From Phlegmacium glaucopus (taxonomy: Eukaryota > Basidiomycota > Agaricomycetes > Agaricales > Cortinariaceae), in contig MU130369.1 in assembly GCA_015039465.1 (NCBI GenBank), positions 12,782 to 76,781 on the forward strand: a DNA stretch of 64,000 bases, given 5' to 3'. The position numbers and the translations under genes were made by a program. How positions within the stretch are numbered: the first letter of the stretch is position 1; each line of letters starts with the position of its first letter. The notes beneath the pieces were generated by a model, which was not told where the DNA came from, ran no database searches, and saw only the letters and a program-made list of their open reading frames with translations. Below are positions 31,818 through 45,105 of this stretch, piece after piece.

Positions 31818-33960
31818 GCACGTAGCCCACATGGTAACAACAGAATTATCATTCGGACTTTGACCTTCACATCGGCTTTTCTCGCTCTTTGAAACGTCTG
31901 AACGACGGTCATTGCGTATGGATCAACCCAGATTTACTGGTAGTTTTCAAGGATTTGGAAAGCGTCAGACGGCGTACGACTTTTGTTGTTTTTCTTACTA
32001 GTATTATCCATGGCATTAATGTGATTTCACATGTACAGGTTCTTCTCCAGCTATTCTCGGGGTGCTACTGAGTGGAATTACATCTTGGGAAATTTCGCGC
32101 AACAGTCGCTCCCTCTAAGCCACTCGGTCGCTCTTAAACTGCAACTCGTAGGCTAATCTTCCCCGGTAAATGTAGTAGTAAGTCTGTTTCTACCAAATGA
32201 CTAGCAGTAGTAATAACTTGATCTTGTTCTGATAGTTACCTTACCGTTCTCGATTTGGCGCCACTTCTGTAAATTTCACACACAGCTTCTCGGCTTTGTA
32301 ATAACTGCGTTGCGGTTAGTGGAACTAACGGGGTTGACCTCTCTTCCTCCAAATAGTCTTCTCCGACGACAAGTTCATCGAATGCGCCTTTCATGAAGTT
32401 CCAGCAACAACCTTCAATACCTGCACAGGTCGGCGGACGGAAGCCATCTCTTAATGTGGTGCTCGACACTGCTCCTCCGTCTGACGTTGTCCTTCCTCCG
32501 CCTCTCCAACCAGCTTTACCAACTCTCAATGGCAGTCGTAGCGTGTCGCAATTTTATCTTCTTAATGATGGGAAAACGGGGGTCATGGCCCTTGGAAGCT
32601 TCTCGGATTCTGATTTCCACGCGTTCTTACTTGGTATGCTCCAGGGTTTGACCTCTCTCAAATCTTCAGGTGCAACACAGCCGATTGTTGATTTGGTAAA
32701 GTCCCCACAAGTCACTCTCTATCTCCCTAGCTGTTAAATTTTAACTGTGCTTCTTGTATGTAACTGAAGTCGAATAATGGGGGAGGTTCCATTTGTGCTG
32801 CTCATGTGAGTGTTTTTTCTCGTCTGATCTCATTATTTAATTCCGAGATTTTTGTCGTCAACTAGTGGTTGTATCGTATCGTGCGTATATTTATGTTCAA
32901 TCAAATCATTCCCAGCTAAAATTAAGCTTCGTATTACTAGATTGTCAGTCCCAAATCCACTTCTGTCCCTCAAGCCGGGCTAGATACCAAAGCCCGTGAC
33001 GGACCTTTAGCACAACTCATCGTGAAAAAAAGTGTTGACGCCAATGCCGATCCTCAACAATTATTGTTTTCTAACCCGACCAATTGGCCTAATGCATCGA
33101 ATTTTTTCTTCGCTGCGACTGATGATTGGTTGCTACCTCCAGTTTTGATTACGGTCGATGATCGGCCGGATTCATTCGGTCAAAGCTAAAGACTTTTTTT
33201 GCATTTTCTTCAGGATAATTATACAAACGGTGTGGTTGTCTAATCAATGCCCATCGTTTTATTATTTCCTAGGTTAGGAGAAGAATGTGCTCCTAATGGA
33301 TTCCCAAGTGCACCTCCTGATACAGTGTTATTTGATCCTTCGAAAGTTGTTCTCGTATCTAAAGGAGAAACAACCTGGCGAAGAAATTTGGAAGCTTCTA
33401 AAAGGTTTTTATTTTTCCGTTAGATGTGCAAGTTCATGCTCGCTCTTCAGTGTTAGTAAATCGTTCCATCCTTTTTTGAAATATACAACAAGTCGCTTAC
33501 TTACGTTTTATCCTTTTTTTAGATCACGATGGCTAAAGAGGAAAAGTCTAAAACTGTATTATATTGTGGTACGGTTGGAGGTTAATCTACAGATTTTTCA
33601 ACAATCGATAGAGATCAAGATATGGATATTTTTTGACTTGCGTATTTCTTTTTTCATTGCCTCCTGATTTTTTTGTTCTTGTGAAGAACAATTCCACCTG
33701 ATCTGTGAGTTTTCTGGCCCCTAGAGGGTTGTTGAATGAATGTTTGTTATTATAGGGTTGTACACGGAGTTCAAGGTATTGCTTGGAGATTGGCATTTGG
33801 TATTGATAATCCCACCCAACCTGAAGGTAAGAGCTCTAAATATATATATATATACCAACTCGTCAAATACATTAGATAGAGGGATGCACAGGTGATGATT
33901 GTCGGGGGCTGCTGATACTAGAGAATTACAATTTGATTGTTGTGATATAGCGTTCAAAAG
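31818..33960 (+). pseudogene. S41-family peptidase remnant, copy C
   Basis: The signal peptide and the first part are deleted; it begins at NYHSDFDLHIGFSRSLKRLN with DGHCVW (likely catalytic His). It continues with SRGATEWNYILGNFAQQSL, LNVVLDTAPPSDVVLPPPLQ, ALGSFSDSDFHAFLLGMLQG, an intact NNGGGSICAAH (about 32774-32806), TSVPQAGLDTKARDGPLAQ, ATDDWLLPPVLITVDDRPD, and CASSCSLFS (about 33426-33452). The end is ITMAKEEKSKT, CGTVGG, STDFSTIDR, and VQGIAWRLAFGIDNPTQPE. The donor before the Ser exon is deleted and several frames change, so it is dead. It shows the most complete C-terminal half of the three copies. Confidence 0.75.
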
Positions 33961-34216
33961 GCTTTTTATTGCCTACTGATGTTAGATCTCAAATTCATCG
34001 CTACGTGTTCGGAGGTGTTCGGTCGCGTCAATGTTTTAAAATGATGATATGATGGTGCCTAATCCAAACCTGGCATAGCGAAGCTTATGTAATATTGTTT
34101 ATGTGGGACAAATTCGGGCCACCAAGTTTGGTTGTCGCGGCTCAACGTTCAACATCCAACTCTCTCTTGCTTAAAACCTCCTTGGACAACAAAGAAAAAG
34201 GTTTTTCTCAAAAGCT

Positions 34217-35249
34217 ATGACAGCGATAATACAACGACCTCTTCGCGGCTCGCGAATATCTACTTTTTACCCTGTCAAAAACCTACCATCACTCGCGTCA
34301 TTGGATAGTGCTTTTCAACTACAAGAGTACATTTCGCTGTTAATAAGATTGGACGTGCATGATGTGAATACTATTGTGTCCTTACCTGGCAACCCGTCTT
34401 CGTCGTCGTCGTTGTCTGCTAAGGATAAGGAGAAGGAGGTGGTGGTGGTGGAGGCAGAGGTTCATTCTGAAAAGAAGGGCGAGGATGTTGATAAAGGGAA
34501 AGGCGAGCCGACTGTGGATGAAGCTTGTTGGATATATGAGCAGTTGAGGTAAACGTCCTCCTTTTCTTTAGTTTGTTCTGTGTTTTTGATAAATTTTATT
34601 AGGCGTCTCGCACAGGACCTTTCACACCCATTAATCACAACTTTACAACAAGAATGTACACGCGCGTCGTGTCCGGAAATGAAAGCTGGAGAATGGCTTT
34701 ATCTTTGTGTCGCTCATGGAAACGACGGTGCTATGGAGGTATATACTTTCATGTTTGGATGTACATGAAATCTGATCATTTTGTTTTTTGGTTTAGCATT
34801 GTTGCGCTATAGACTACATTCTACATACCGTCGACAGCGCCACTGCCTTGTTAAACTCGCCACGCACATTTCCTTCTCGGTATGCACTAACCCCCGCGTC
34901 TTTTCAATCATTACATTGCATGCTTATATTCTTTTCTCACAGACTTCAAATCCCCGTCGCGTCTCATAGACACTTTTCCTCTCTGGCTCGTCGTCTCGGA
35001 CGTATCTTTGCACATGCCTATTTCCACCATCGTGAAGCCTTCGAACAAGCCGAAGCTGAATCCTCTCTCTATGCCCGTTTTCTGGCCTTGACAGAACGGT
35101 TCGATTTGGTCCCAGCTGAATTCTTGGTCATACCGACGGATGGCTCTGTTGGAGAGCCGTTGGGTTTGGGCCATCCACCTTCTAGATCACCGAGAGATGA
35201 ACATCGACGGCCTAACGAGTTTGACAGAAGTTATCATCACCACCACCAA

Positions 35250-35284
<35 letters not shown>

Positions 35285-36497
35285 ACAACAACAACCACGA
35301 ATTCGATATGATGTGGACAAAATCCATCACGTGTCAGAGCCGCCATCACCATCAGTCCAACAACTTCAACTACATTCAAATCTTCTAGAACGGGATCCAA
35401 GTCCACCCTCTGAGTCCAATTCAGAGAATATTGGCGAATCCCCCTCCCATTCAGGCAGACCTCGCTTTGGACGACTTAGAACTGGCACCATGGTCTTCGC
35501 TGAAGCGGAAGCAAATGCCGTAACGGATGAACTTGCTGCTAGATCGACCATTCGAGAACATGAGCGAGAGCCACAGAAGATCGAATTACTGGAGAGAGAA
35601 GGAGGGGTAGGAGACCACCCCGTAGCATTGAGGACGGCTCTTATCCCCACTACGTCATCATCGTTGGGCCATGATGAAGATGATGATATGCAGTTTGAAA
35701 TCAATCTTCTAAGTCCTGAGGAGGTGGTGATTGGAAGCAGTGGTGAAGGAGGAAGCAGTGTTGCATCAGAGGTGTTTGAAGAGAATTCTGGGTCAGGGGA
35801 GAAGCATGAACTGCCGAGTCTGTTGGATTTGGATCCGGAATCGAAATCAGCTGAGGATACGGTTAAGATGGCTGTACTACCTTCTGCCCCAGCGGAACTA
35901 GAAGCGAATGTCTCAGCCGAGTCCTCGTCAGATCCGTCTACGGTATCATCGAAGGCAGTAGAAGGAGAGAAAGAGGAGGCGACCACTTCTGATATCGTCG
36001 CAGACCAGCCAAAGGAAGAGCCAGAAGAACCGGCTGCATTGACTGAAATCACATCCGACGACGGATTGGAGCCTCTGCCAATACCAACGGAGACGACGAC
36101 GACGGATATTCCGCCTTCAGAGGAGAGTGTATCAATAGCAGAACCACAGGAGACGGCAGAAACTGTGTCCAATCAGGAAGTAGCGACGAAACCTGATTCG
36201 GGTGATGACGAGGAGATCTCTGTTATCAACGATGTTGAACTACCAGCTGTTGATGAAGCACCAATCGTGGTGGAACCCGAGGTGGAAACGAAGCCAGAGC
36301 CAGAGAAGATAGAGCCTACAAACGAAGCATCTTTGGATGAAGTACCTACTGACAGTGACAAGACTCAACCTGAGGTCGTCGTGGATGCCGACGACTCCGT
36401 TGTTGAGCCTCCTATCGCGATCACGAAGGAGGACGAGAGGGAAGAGGTTGCTGGTAGTACCACTGAGGAGGGAGAGGTTGAAGAGGGGGCGACGTAG
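34217..36497 (+). CDS. MOB4: MOB4/phocein-family protein with long acidic C-terminal tail
   Basis: Exons 34217-34548, 34603-34738, 34797-34879 and 34943-36497 splice in frame to 701 residues. The MOB domain spans about residues 15-250: FYPVKNLPSLASLDSAFQLQ, CPEMKAGEWLYLCVAHGN, HCCAIDYILHTVDSATALLN, FPSRLQIP, and RRLGRIFAHAYFHHREAF. The CX4C and HX4H-type zinc ligands are in place. The phocein-like features (YFHHREAF, IDY.LHT) place it with MOB4, a subunit of the STRIPAK phosphatase-kinase complex, rather than with the Mob1 group. An insertion of about 50 residues (SSSSSLSAKDKEKE...) lies before the DEACWIYEQL helix. After residue 290 the tail is low complexity: a His/Gln run, then some 330 residues rich in Glu, Asp, Ser and Pro. 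It sits beside PGI in what looks like the conserved part of the locus. Confidence 0.85.
35240..35296 (+). repeat. CAG/CAA repeat encoding His/Gln run in the MOB4 homologue
   Basis: CAC, CAG and CAA codons alternate to encode a few His followed by about 18 Gln. Mixed CAG/CAA codons would make slippage slower than in a pure tract. Confidence 0.75.
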
Positions 36498-36659
36498 TTC
36501 TGTTGTTCTCAGTTCTTTTTTTTTTTTTTCTTACGTTGATGCCAGAATTTTATTTTAATTTGTTGATTCCTTTTGTAGAAATGTATCCCAGGTACTGTGT
36601 TATTTACCCTGATCTCACCCGATTTCTCACGGTGACGTCAATTGATCACTACGACCAAC

Positions 36660-38736
<2,077 letters not shown>

Positions 38737-40772
38737 AAAGAGTAACCCTCCTTTTCCCCCCATCGGTGACCAATTTTTTTTGTTCAGAAGATTTAAATGT
38801 GAAACAAAGAGTCTTGGGAAATTGAAAATTGTACAATAGCAGTTATAAACATAGAGAATAAAAACGTTCATAGCTCTTCCGGTGTGGCAGTGCAATCTGG
38901 CAGTGATTAGATAGAGGTTACGTCTAAATTACACATTTGTTGTTTTGCACCTTCATGAGATAATATAAACAAATACAATACGATTTCGTTCATGGCTCAA
39001 CGTTTTAAAAACACCGAAAAGTTGATAACATCCTTTTGTACTTGTTTGCTCTCCCCCCCCCCCAGAATCTGTTCGCAAGCTATATTCAGCGTCCGGCCTG
39101 CAAAACGAGTGATGGAACGCATGATAAAAGTTGACCGAGTCATCTACAATGATCCGTTCCCTTTCCTCCTTCAAGCTTCAAGTGCGACCACCACTACACC
39201 CTACGCATGACACGAACGGTTCAAACATCACGCTCCGTACGGTTTCTCCATACTCGCAACTAATTGCGACAGTCATGGCGACACGCAAAGTCGTGCACAG
39301 TCTTTCGCTCTCGCGCCGTCTTCCCCTTCCTTCCTTTGCCAACATCTTTGCATCATTCGATTGCTCTTCCCATGTATCCGCCGATCATCCCCACTAAGAC
39401 TTTACTTAGATTTCGGGTAGATGAAATCATTCGTGCAAAATACCATACCACTCGATGCAATGCCCAGCCCAATTCACCCAAAAAACAAAAAAAAAAAATC
39501 TTATCCAATTTGTCATCTGCCGAAGCCTTGGACTTCATCACCGCGTCATCCCTATTCTCAGACCCCAATCGAATATGGCTAGTACTCAGCTTGCCTGGAC
39601 ACGCTGGCCTTGTGTTTGGACGACCTGGCCAATCCGGTAACTTAACCCAAACCTCGAGTATGTACCAAATAAAATAAAAAAACTGTTATAATTGTTGCTG
39701 ACCTCATAATTTTATAGATTTGTGCTTCACTGGCCTTGCATTTGGACGACCCGGCCAATCCAGTAACTTAACCCAAACCTCGAGTATGTACCAAATAAAT
39801 AAATAAAAACCGTTATAATTGTTGCTGACCTCATAATGTTATAGATTTGTGCTTCACCAGTGGTGCTCAAATCTTAGTCCTCGATTTTCGAAGGACCGCT
39901 TAAGAAGAAGAAAAAACAAAATAAATGGTAGGCGTTTCTAATCCGAGTTCGCCCATCGAATAGCTACTGACTCGTATGCATAACTTTCAATGGCATTAGA
40001 ACATCTCAGTGATCTTTTCTGGTAGGCGTGTCGATGCCAACTTCTGCATCAAGCGGCTACTGATTTGTATTCAAAAGTTTCAATGCCATTAGAACTTCTT
40101 AGTGTCTCGGTTTTATATATATATTAGTCTGATTGCAATGGCTAGCGTCAGCAGAATGTTAACGTGTGAACTAAGTTCAAAGTCCTTAGAAATCCAGCAA
40201 GGTTTCATGTCGACGCCAGTCGACCCCTTAGTTACCTAGATAGATAATTAAATAGATTAGATTAGATTATAGATAGTAGGGATATCACGGGATATCCTAG
40301 CTAAGTAATAACAACGCTTGCTCAGCCCGCTACGCCATACAGCAGTGCTAGGCAGTACTATTCGACGCGATTACCAGTCGCCTACTTACCCTAAGCCAAT
40401 TCGGACTACTCCACCGGCATTTTCCGTTGATTGTCCCAATTATACAGTGTGTTTATTTTTGAACCTCAAACAGCAGAGTCCGTATCCAACCTCATCTTGA
40501 ATCCTTTCTTTCCTTTTTTTTCGATTGTTGCTGTGTCTCTCGTTTACATTTATTTTTTTCCGACCGAGCCTCTCTCATTCCTTTCGGAAAGGTTTTTTTT
40601 CTCAACTAGTATCCTTTCGATTAAATCACGGGTGAAGTGGTCCACGTCATGTCGTGCAGCAAACACGTGTGGGCACAGCCATTCTAAAAAAGCTGCTCTC
40701 ATATAAACTGGCACTTCACAAGTGTACGCAAATTGACGGCGCTTATACTCTGTTTTCATTCAACTTGCTACT
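38737..40772. other. Intergenic region with mobile-sequence remnants
   Basis: AATAAA at 38857-38862 probably ends the PGI transcript. The rest holds a 126-bp tandem duplication (39604-39857) and, from about 39880 to 40230, a decayed relative of the insertion at 15904-16881, including the EGPLKKKKKQNK tail. Palindromic and TAGAT-rich text lies near 40240-40300. No gene was recognised. Confidence 0.5.
39604..39857 (+). repeat. 126-bp sequence in two tandem copies
   Basis: CTGGCCTTG.GTTTGGACGACC...AACTTAACCCAAACC...GTTATAATTGTTGCTGACC...ATTTGTGCTTCAC occurs at 39604 and again at 39730, with a few substitutions and a variable (AAAT)n tract. Confidence 0.8.
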
Positions 40773-42791
40773 ATGATCGACGGCGGAGTTGGTATTGCAG
40801 CACTGGTTAGTGTTGGCACCAAATTTGTAGAGCGGTCCAAGTTCACCGCGCGGCACGAGGCCTCTTGCGATAAGGAGGCTGACAAGACACTGAAATTGGC
40901 GGAGCGTTTTGACCGCATCCCGCAGGAGGACGTCGATCATTTCGAATTTCAGGAATATAACATGTTACATTCTAAGTGCGTTGTATATTTTCAAAATATT
41001 ACCTCTGAAGCAAGGCCCAAACTCGAATATCGATGATTTCAGATCGATGGAGGATCTTCGCCACTATCGAGACATTCAGGAGGAGTATAAACGGATGGAT
41101 TGGTTCAAAGAACCTATAGGGAAAGTTCGCACTCGAGGAAGAGTACGACATGCGAAGAGAAGCTTACAGTCGTCTTCCTCGCAAGAAGAGCGACATCTGC
41201 ATGTATGCCTTGCCGATCCAACCTATTTGTCACAAAATTGACTTTTCCTGTTATACGATACGTTCTAGGATCTAGAGACATATTCCCGCGCTAACTCAAG
41301 TCGTGGTTCCTCAATCAATTCACGCGCCAATTCTGACTCGGGTTTGGACCTCGAAGAACGATTTTCCCGACCATACAGAACTGATTCCTGCTCTATTCGA
41401 GCTGTGGGGGGCTCGCCTCCTTCTGCAAGTTTAGAAGATATTTGTTCCGATGAAAAGAAGGCCCAGATAGTAGCTGATGTCTCCACTTGGCTCTCATCAG
41501 CACAAATGGACAACAATTCCTCTGAGACCTCCATTGGCGTAGGCAGCAATGCTGCTGCGAATACGAATGGTGATGCCTATGGAGCCGAATGCTCCAACTG
41601 CGGAACGAAGCACACCCCGCTCTTGAGGAGGGGCCTCAACGACAAGCTAAACTGCAATGCGTGTGCGCTTTACTTTAAATTGGTTTGCATGCTGCCTTTT
41701 CGTGAAAATGAATATCTAACTAATTCCCCCGATAGCATAAAAGACCCCGACCCATGGGCGACTCGAGCAGGACGCAAGCTGGCCCGCGTCAAGAATCCAA
41801 CAGTAATGCTGCGGATGTGAATGGCGATGCCTATGGAGCCGAATGCTCCAACTGCGGAACGAAGCACACCCCATTCTGGAGGAGGGGCCTCAACGACGAG
41901 CTAAACTGCAATGCGTGTGGGCTTTACTTTAAATTGGTTTGCATGCTGCGTTTTCGTGAAAATGAATATCTGACTAATTCCCCCGATAGCATAAAAGACC
42001 CCGACCCCTGCGCTACTCGAGCGGGGGGCAAGCTTGGCCAAGTCCAGAATCCGATGTCATGGGTGAGGGCCTTCTTTATCTCAACTATCCTTAATAATGA
42101 ATGCTAACTATTGAAATATTGACTCGCCAGCTCGATCTCCCGCAGTGGCCGCTCAACTTGAATGCTACAACTGCTACACCACCGCTACCGCGCTTTGGAG
42201 GAAAGACGACGAGGGGAACACGGTGTGCATTGCGTAAGTGGAATGCCAAATGATGTATTAAAGTAGTCTGATCAATTAATATTAATTAATCTTAGGTGTA
42301 GATTGTACTATAACCTGCACGGTACCGTCAGGCCTGTCTCCGCCACATCTATTGGGAAGCGCCCCAGGAACGACTCAAGGCGACGCAGCCTCAGCTCTCT
42401 CGGTCTCGGTTTCTCCACCATACACCAGAGTCAACACCGACAGCGGGACGGCTCCTTCCCGCCCACTCTCGTCCCGGACTGCTCCACTGTGTTCGATTAC
42501 ATTTCGCAAGCGTGTAATCTGGTGCCAGGTTCTCATTGGGAGGGTCATCCCTCTTCATCCTCCTCTTCCGGCTCTATTTATTCCTCCTCTCATCACCATC
42601 ACCAGCTGCAGGGCGCCAACGCGCCTTTCCCCAACACCACCTCGAGTGGAGGGATGGACTTCTTGTCCTTTTCCCCTTCCGATCCATGCTGCGAGCTTGA
42701 TTTGGAGCCTATCAGCCCGCGCACGACGAAGCGAAGGAAGATGACCACCGACTCCCTGTCCGAGCTTCCCTCCAGCACCATGTTTTACTAG
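40773..42791 (+). CDS. GATA-type zinc-finger transcription factor with three fingers
   Basis: Seven exons (40773-40975, 41043-41202, 41269-41682, 41736-41936, 41990-42062, 42131-42233, 42296-42791) splice in frame to 549 residues. Fingers 1 and 2 are CSNC-X17-CNAC, each split by an intron just after LYFKL and continued by HKRPRP in the next exon. Finger 3 is CYNC-X17-CIAC, then RLYYNLHGTVRP. Fingers 1 and 2 lie in a 254-bp tandem duplication. Finger 1 has LLRR where finger 2 has FWRR, and CNACA instead of CNACG, so it may bind DNA poorly. The N terminus is helical and charged, and the C terminus is Ser/Pro/His-rich with a basic patch after finger 3. Exon 2 also has a second open frame (LEEEYDMRREAYSRLPRKKS), so its reading frame is less sure. 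Targets are unknown. Confidence 0.82.
41566..42062 (+). repeat. 254-bp tandem duplication carrying GATA fingers 1 and 2 and their introns
   Basis: AATGG(T/C)GATGCCTATGG occurs at 41566 and 41820. The finger, the intron (GTTTGCATGCTGC to GATAG) and the start of the next exon are nearly identical in both copies. Confidence 0.85.
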
Positions 42792-43994
42792 TACTCCGCA
42801 GGTGGTTCATGCGATAACACACTCGGCTTTGCCTCATCCACCTCCACTACCTCTGCATCAAACGGGGCCCGCTCCAGTCTCGGTGCTCGTCTATAACCTA
42901 CCACATCCACCACTGAATCCTGATGAATGCTGGCGAGGACCTAAACCCGAAACGACATTACGAAACAAGACAATAACTTAAAACAAAACTAAAAAAAAAT
43001 AACAACTGGGAACGGGTTTTACAGATCGCGTTATTGTCTATTTCACTGAGATTGAGCGGAGCTTAATGTTTTTTACTTTTCATGTTAGCAACGTAGCTCG
43101 AGCTCATTACACAGACGTCAGAATTCCTTCGGGGGTATATGTTCTGAATCATAGTTATTGGTGTAACATAGTGTTGTCCCCGGAGCGAACTGACCTCGAG
43201 GTCAAGTTCGCTTCGCTTCGAAAATACCTAGTCAACAAAGTCAGTTCGAGGTACCTCGTCGAGATGACTCGAAGTAGGACCCCTGAAAGTACCCTTGGAA
43301 CCCAGATCCCGATCTGGACAGAAATTCTCGAAATTTTTGAAAACCCATAGCACTCTCCGGATAGAAATTGGACTGCATCAGCAACCTCAGGCCCTGCTAT
43401 ATGGACCACTATGTAATGCCATACATAGCACCATAGCATGGGTCCCTATATCTGTAGCATCCTGCAGATGCTATAAAGCACTACATAGCATCACCTAGAG
43501 GCTAGGGGAGTTCATAATAGCTGTTGAGGTGTGCAAGTTTTGACTCCTATCTTTTATTTTAAGTGTTTTATCTTTTATATCCTATCACTCATTTAATGTG
43601 TCACAATAACCGTGATACAATCACATTCTCTAGTCACAAAATTTTATTCTCATCTTTGCAAGTTACTAGCATGTGACAGATATAAATTTAGGTTTTATTT
43701 TACAAAACAAAATGAGCAACCAACAAGCAACTTGTATATAAAATGTTTAAGCAATTGTTATGAGTTGGGTGAAAGCACAATGTACTTCCTGACCCAATCC
43801 TGCATCAGCAAAATACATTTTCACTTGACAGTTACTTTTACCCCTTTCAAGGCTTGAATCTTTCTTGAGCTACTTATTTTCGAGTAATTTATTTGTAGAA
43901 AAAATATTTAAGTAAAAAAAGTAGAATTCAAGTTGGAGATGGAAATTTCAAGTAAAACCTTTGTTTTCAGGAACAAATCAAGAACAAATCAAGA
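42792..43994. other. Intergenic, no gene seen
   Basis: It contains the 3' untranslated part of the GATA gene, then ordinary sequence with short repeated words (CATAGCA and GTTCGCTTCG near 43200-43500), then AT-rich text. CpG becomes rare from about 43510. Confidence 0.45.
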
Positions 43995-45105
43995 TTTTTT
44001 TTTTTTTTTTTTGAATCAATGTTTATTGTCCTTTGTGGCAAGCCATATGGTAGACGTAAACTACAATGTAACTAATTGTTTGTACTTTCTTCCTATACTG
44101 GGTGTAAGCTAATCCATTGCATGGCTCGTAGTGGTGTATCTGCATGAAATAGTGTATGTATATCTGTAATGTTGTAGTGTAGATTATGATGGTGTGAGTA
44201 TGCATATTTTTGTGACTCTAATCCTCTGTGAGTTCTTCTTGTGCAGTTCTGAATCTTCCAGTTTGACTGATGAATCAAAATAAATGCAGGAATAGGGTAG
44301 GCATGTGTAGAAATTTAAACCGCTAAGTTAATGGGTTTATTGTATGCTTTGATTAAGCTAGATAACCGTGATTGATATCACAAGACTCAGTCGTGGTATA
44401 ATGAACTATATTTAGATAACAACCGTACCTAGATAACCGTGATTGATATCACAAGACTAGGTAAGGGTAAGTAAAGGGTTAAATAAGGAAGTGTCTCGTA
44501 GTTGCTCACCTCAGTCGTGGTATAACGAACTGAGGTTGAGTTGTGTAGTCTATCTAGTATATATACGCGTAGAAACAATGACTGTGGCTTTACTATGCCA
44601 CAGTCCTTACTTAGTCTGCGGTGGCCTTGGTGGCCTATTTGCTCGAATTCTCAACAGCATGGTCAATAACTTGGCAATGTCTCTTGCATCTTGACCTGCT
44701 GCTTGTAGTAGTGTGCATCTAGCATTGGTGTGCGCTGGACATTGTATCAGGTAGTGTAATACCATTTCATTGTGTCTGTGGCATCTTGAGCAGATTGGTG
44801 AATCCGTTTTTTGTATCCGATGTAGATGGACATTTAGCACTACATGACCTGATCGCAGTTGAAATAATAGGCTAGCCTGCCACTGGTGCAAGTTGCATGT
44901 ATGCTTGGCAAACTTGCTGTATGTTAAGTTCGGATCTAAATGATTCATTTTGGCAAATCTTGGTGATTTGGACCATAGTTGTGCAGCCTCGCGTTTGATC
45001 TTGGCATGATAAGCTTGTCGGACTGCAGATTTACTGTGTGGTAAAGTTTTTCTTAGGGGGGCTGGGAGTTTGTTGTTTGGACTGGATCTGATTGTGATTG
45101 CTTCC
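43995..45105 (-). mobile_element. 5'-truncated LINE (non-LTR retrotransposon), 3' end with poly(A)
   Basis: A minus-strand frame (44607-44948, continuing upstream to about 45105) reads LPAPLRKTLPHSKSAVRQAY, WQASLLFQLRSGHVVLNVHL and CSRCHRHNEMVLHYLIQCP, the C-terminal end of a Tad1-type LINE polyprotein with its CCHC-like zinc-binding residues. The 3' UTR follows, then AATAAA and an 18-base A tail (T run at 43995-44012 on the plus strand). Only the last 1.1 kb remains. In the UTR two phrases occur twice: AGATAACCGTGATTGATATC and CAGTCGTGGTATAA. Confidence 0.7.

Larger units (their letters stand above)
21060..33960 (+). repeat. Second unit of the tandem segmental duplication
   Basis: It repeats, in the same order and orientation, the S41, conserved-block, PLAC8, F-box, secreted-protein, helicase and S41 sequence of 2598-21715. 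It lacks the tyrosinase remnant, the LTR element, the F-box MITE and the 1-kb insertion. It has its own MITE at 21775-22280 and about 980 extra bp after the secreted-protein gene. Confidence 0.8.

Noticed and set aside
35366..36172. Minus-strand ORF of 268 residues inside the MOB4 gene
   Set aside because: It is the antisense shadow of the Glu/Ser-rich tail and encodes only Ser/Val/Gly-rich low-complexity sequence.
40773..41202. Frameshift in exon 2 of the GATA gene, suggested by a coiled-coil-like alternative frame
   Set aside because: The unshifted frame is open and meets the next exon in phase, while the alternative frame leads to a stop after splicing. I kept the unshifted model but noted the doubt.
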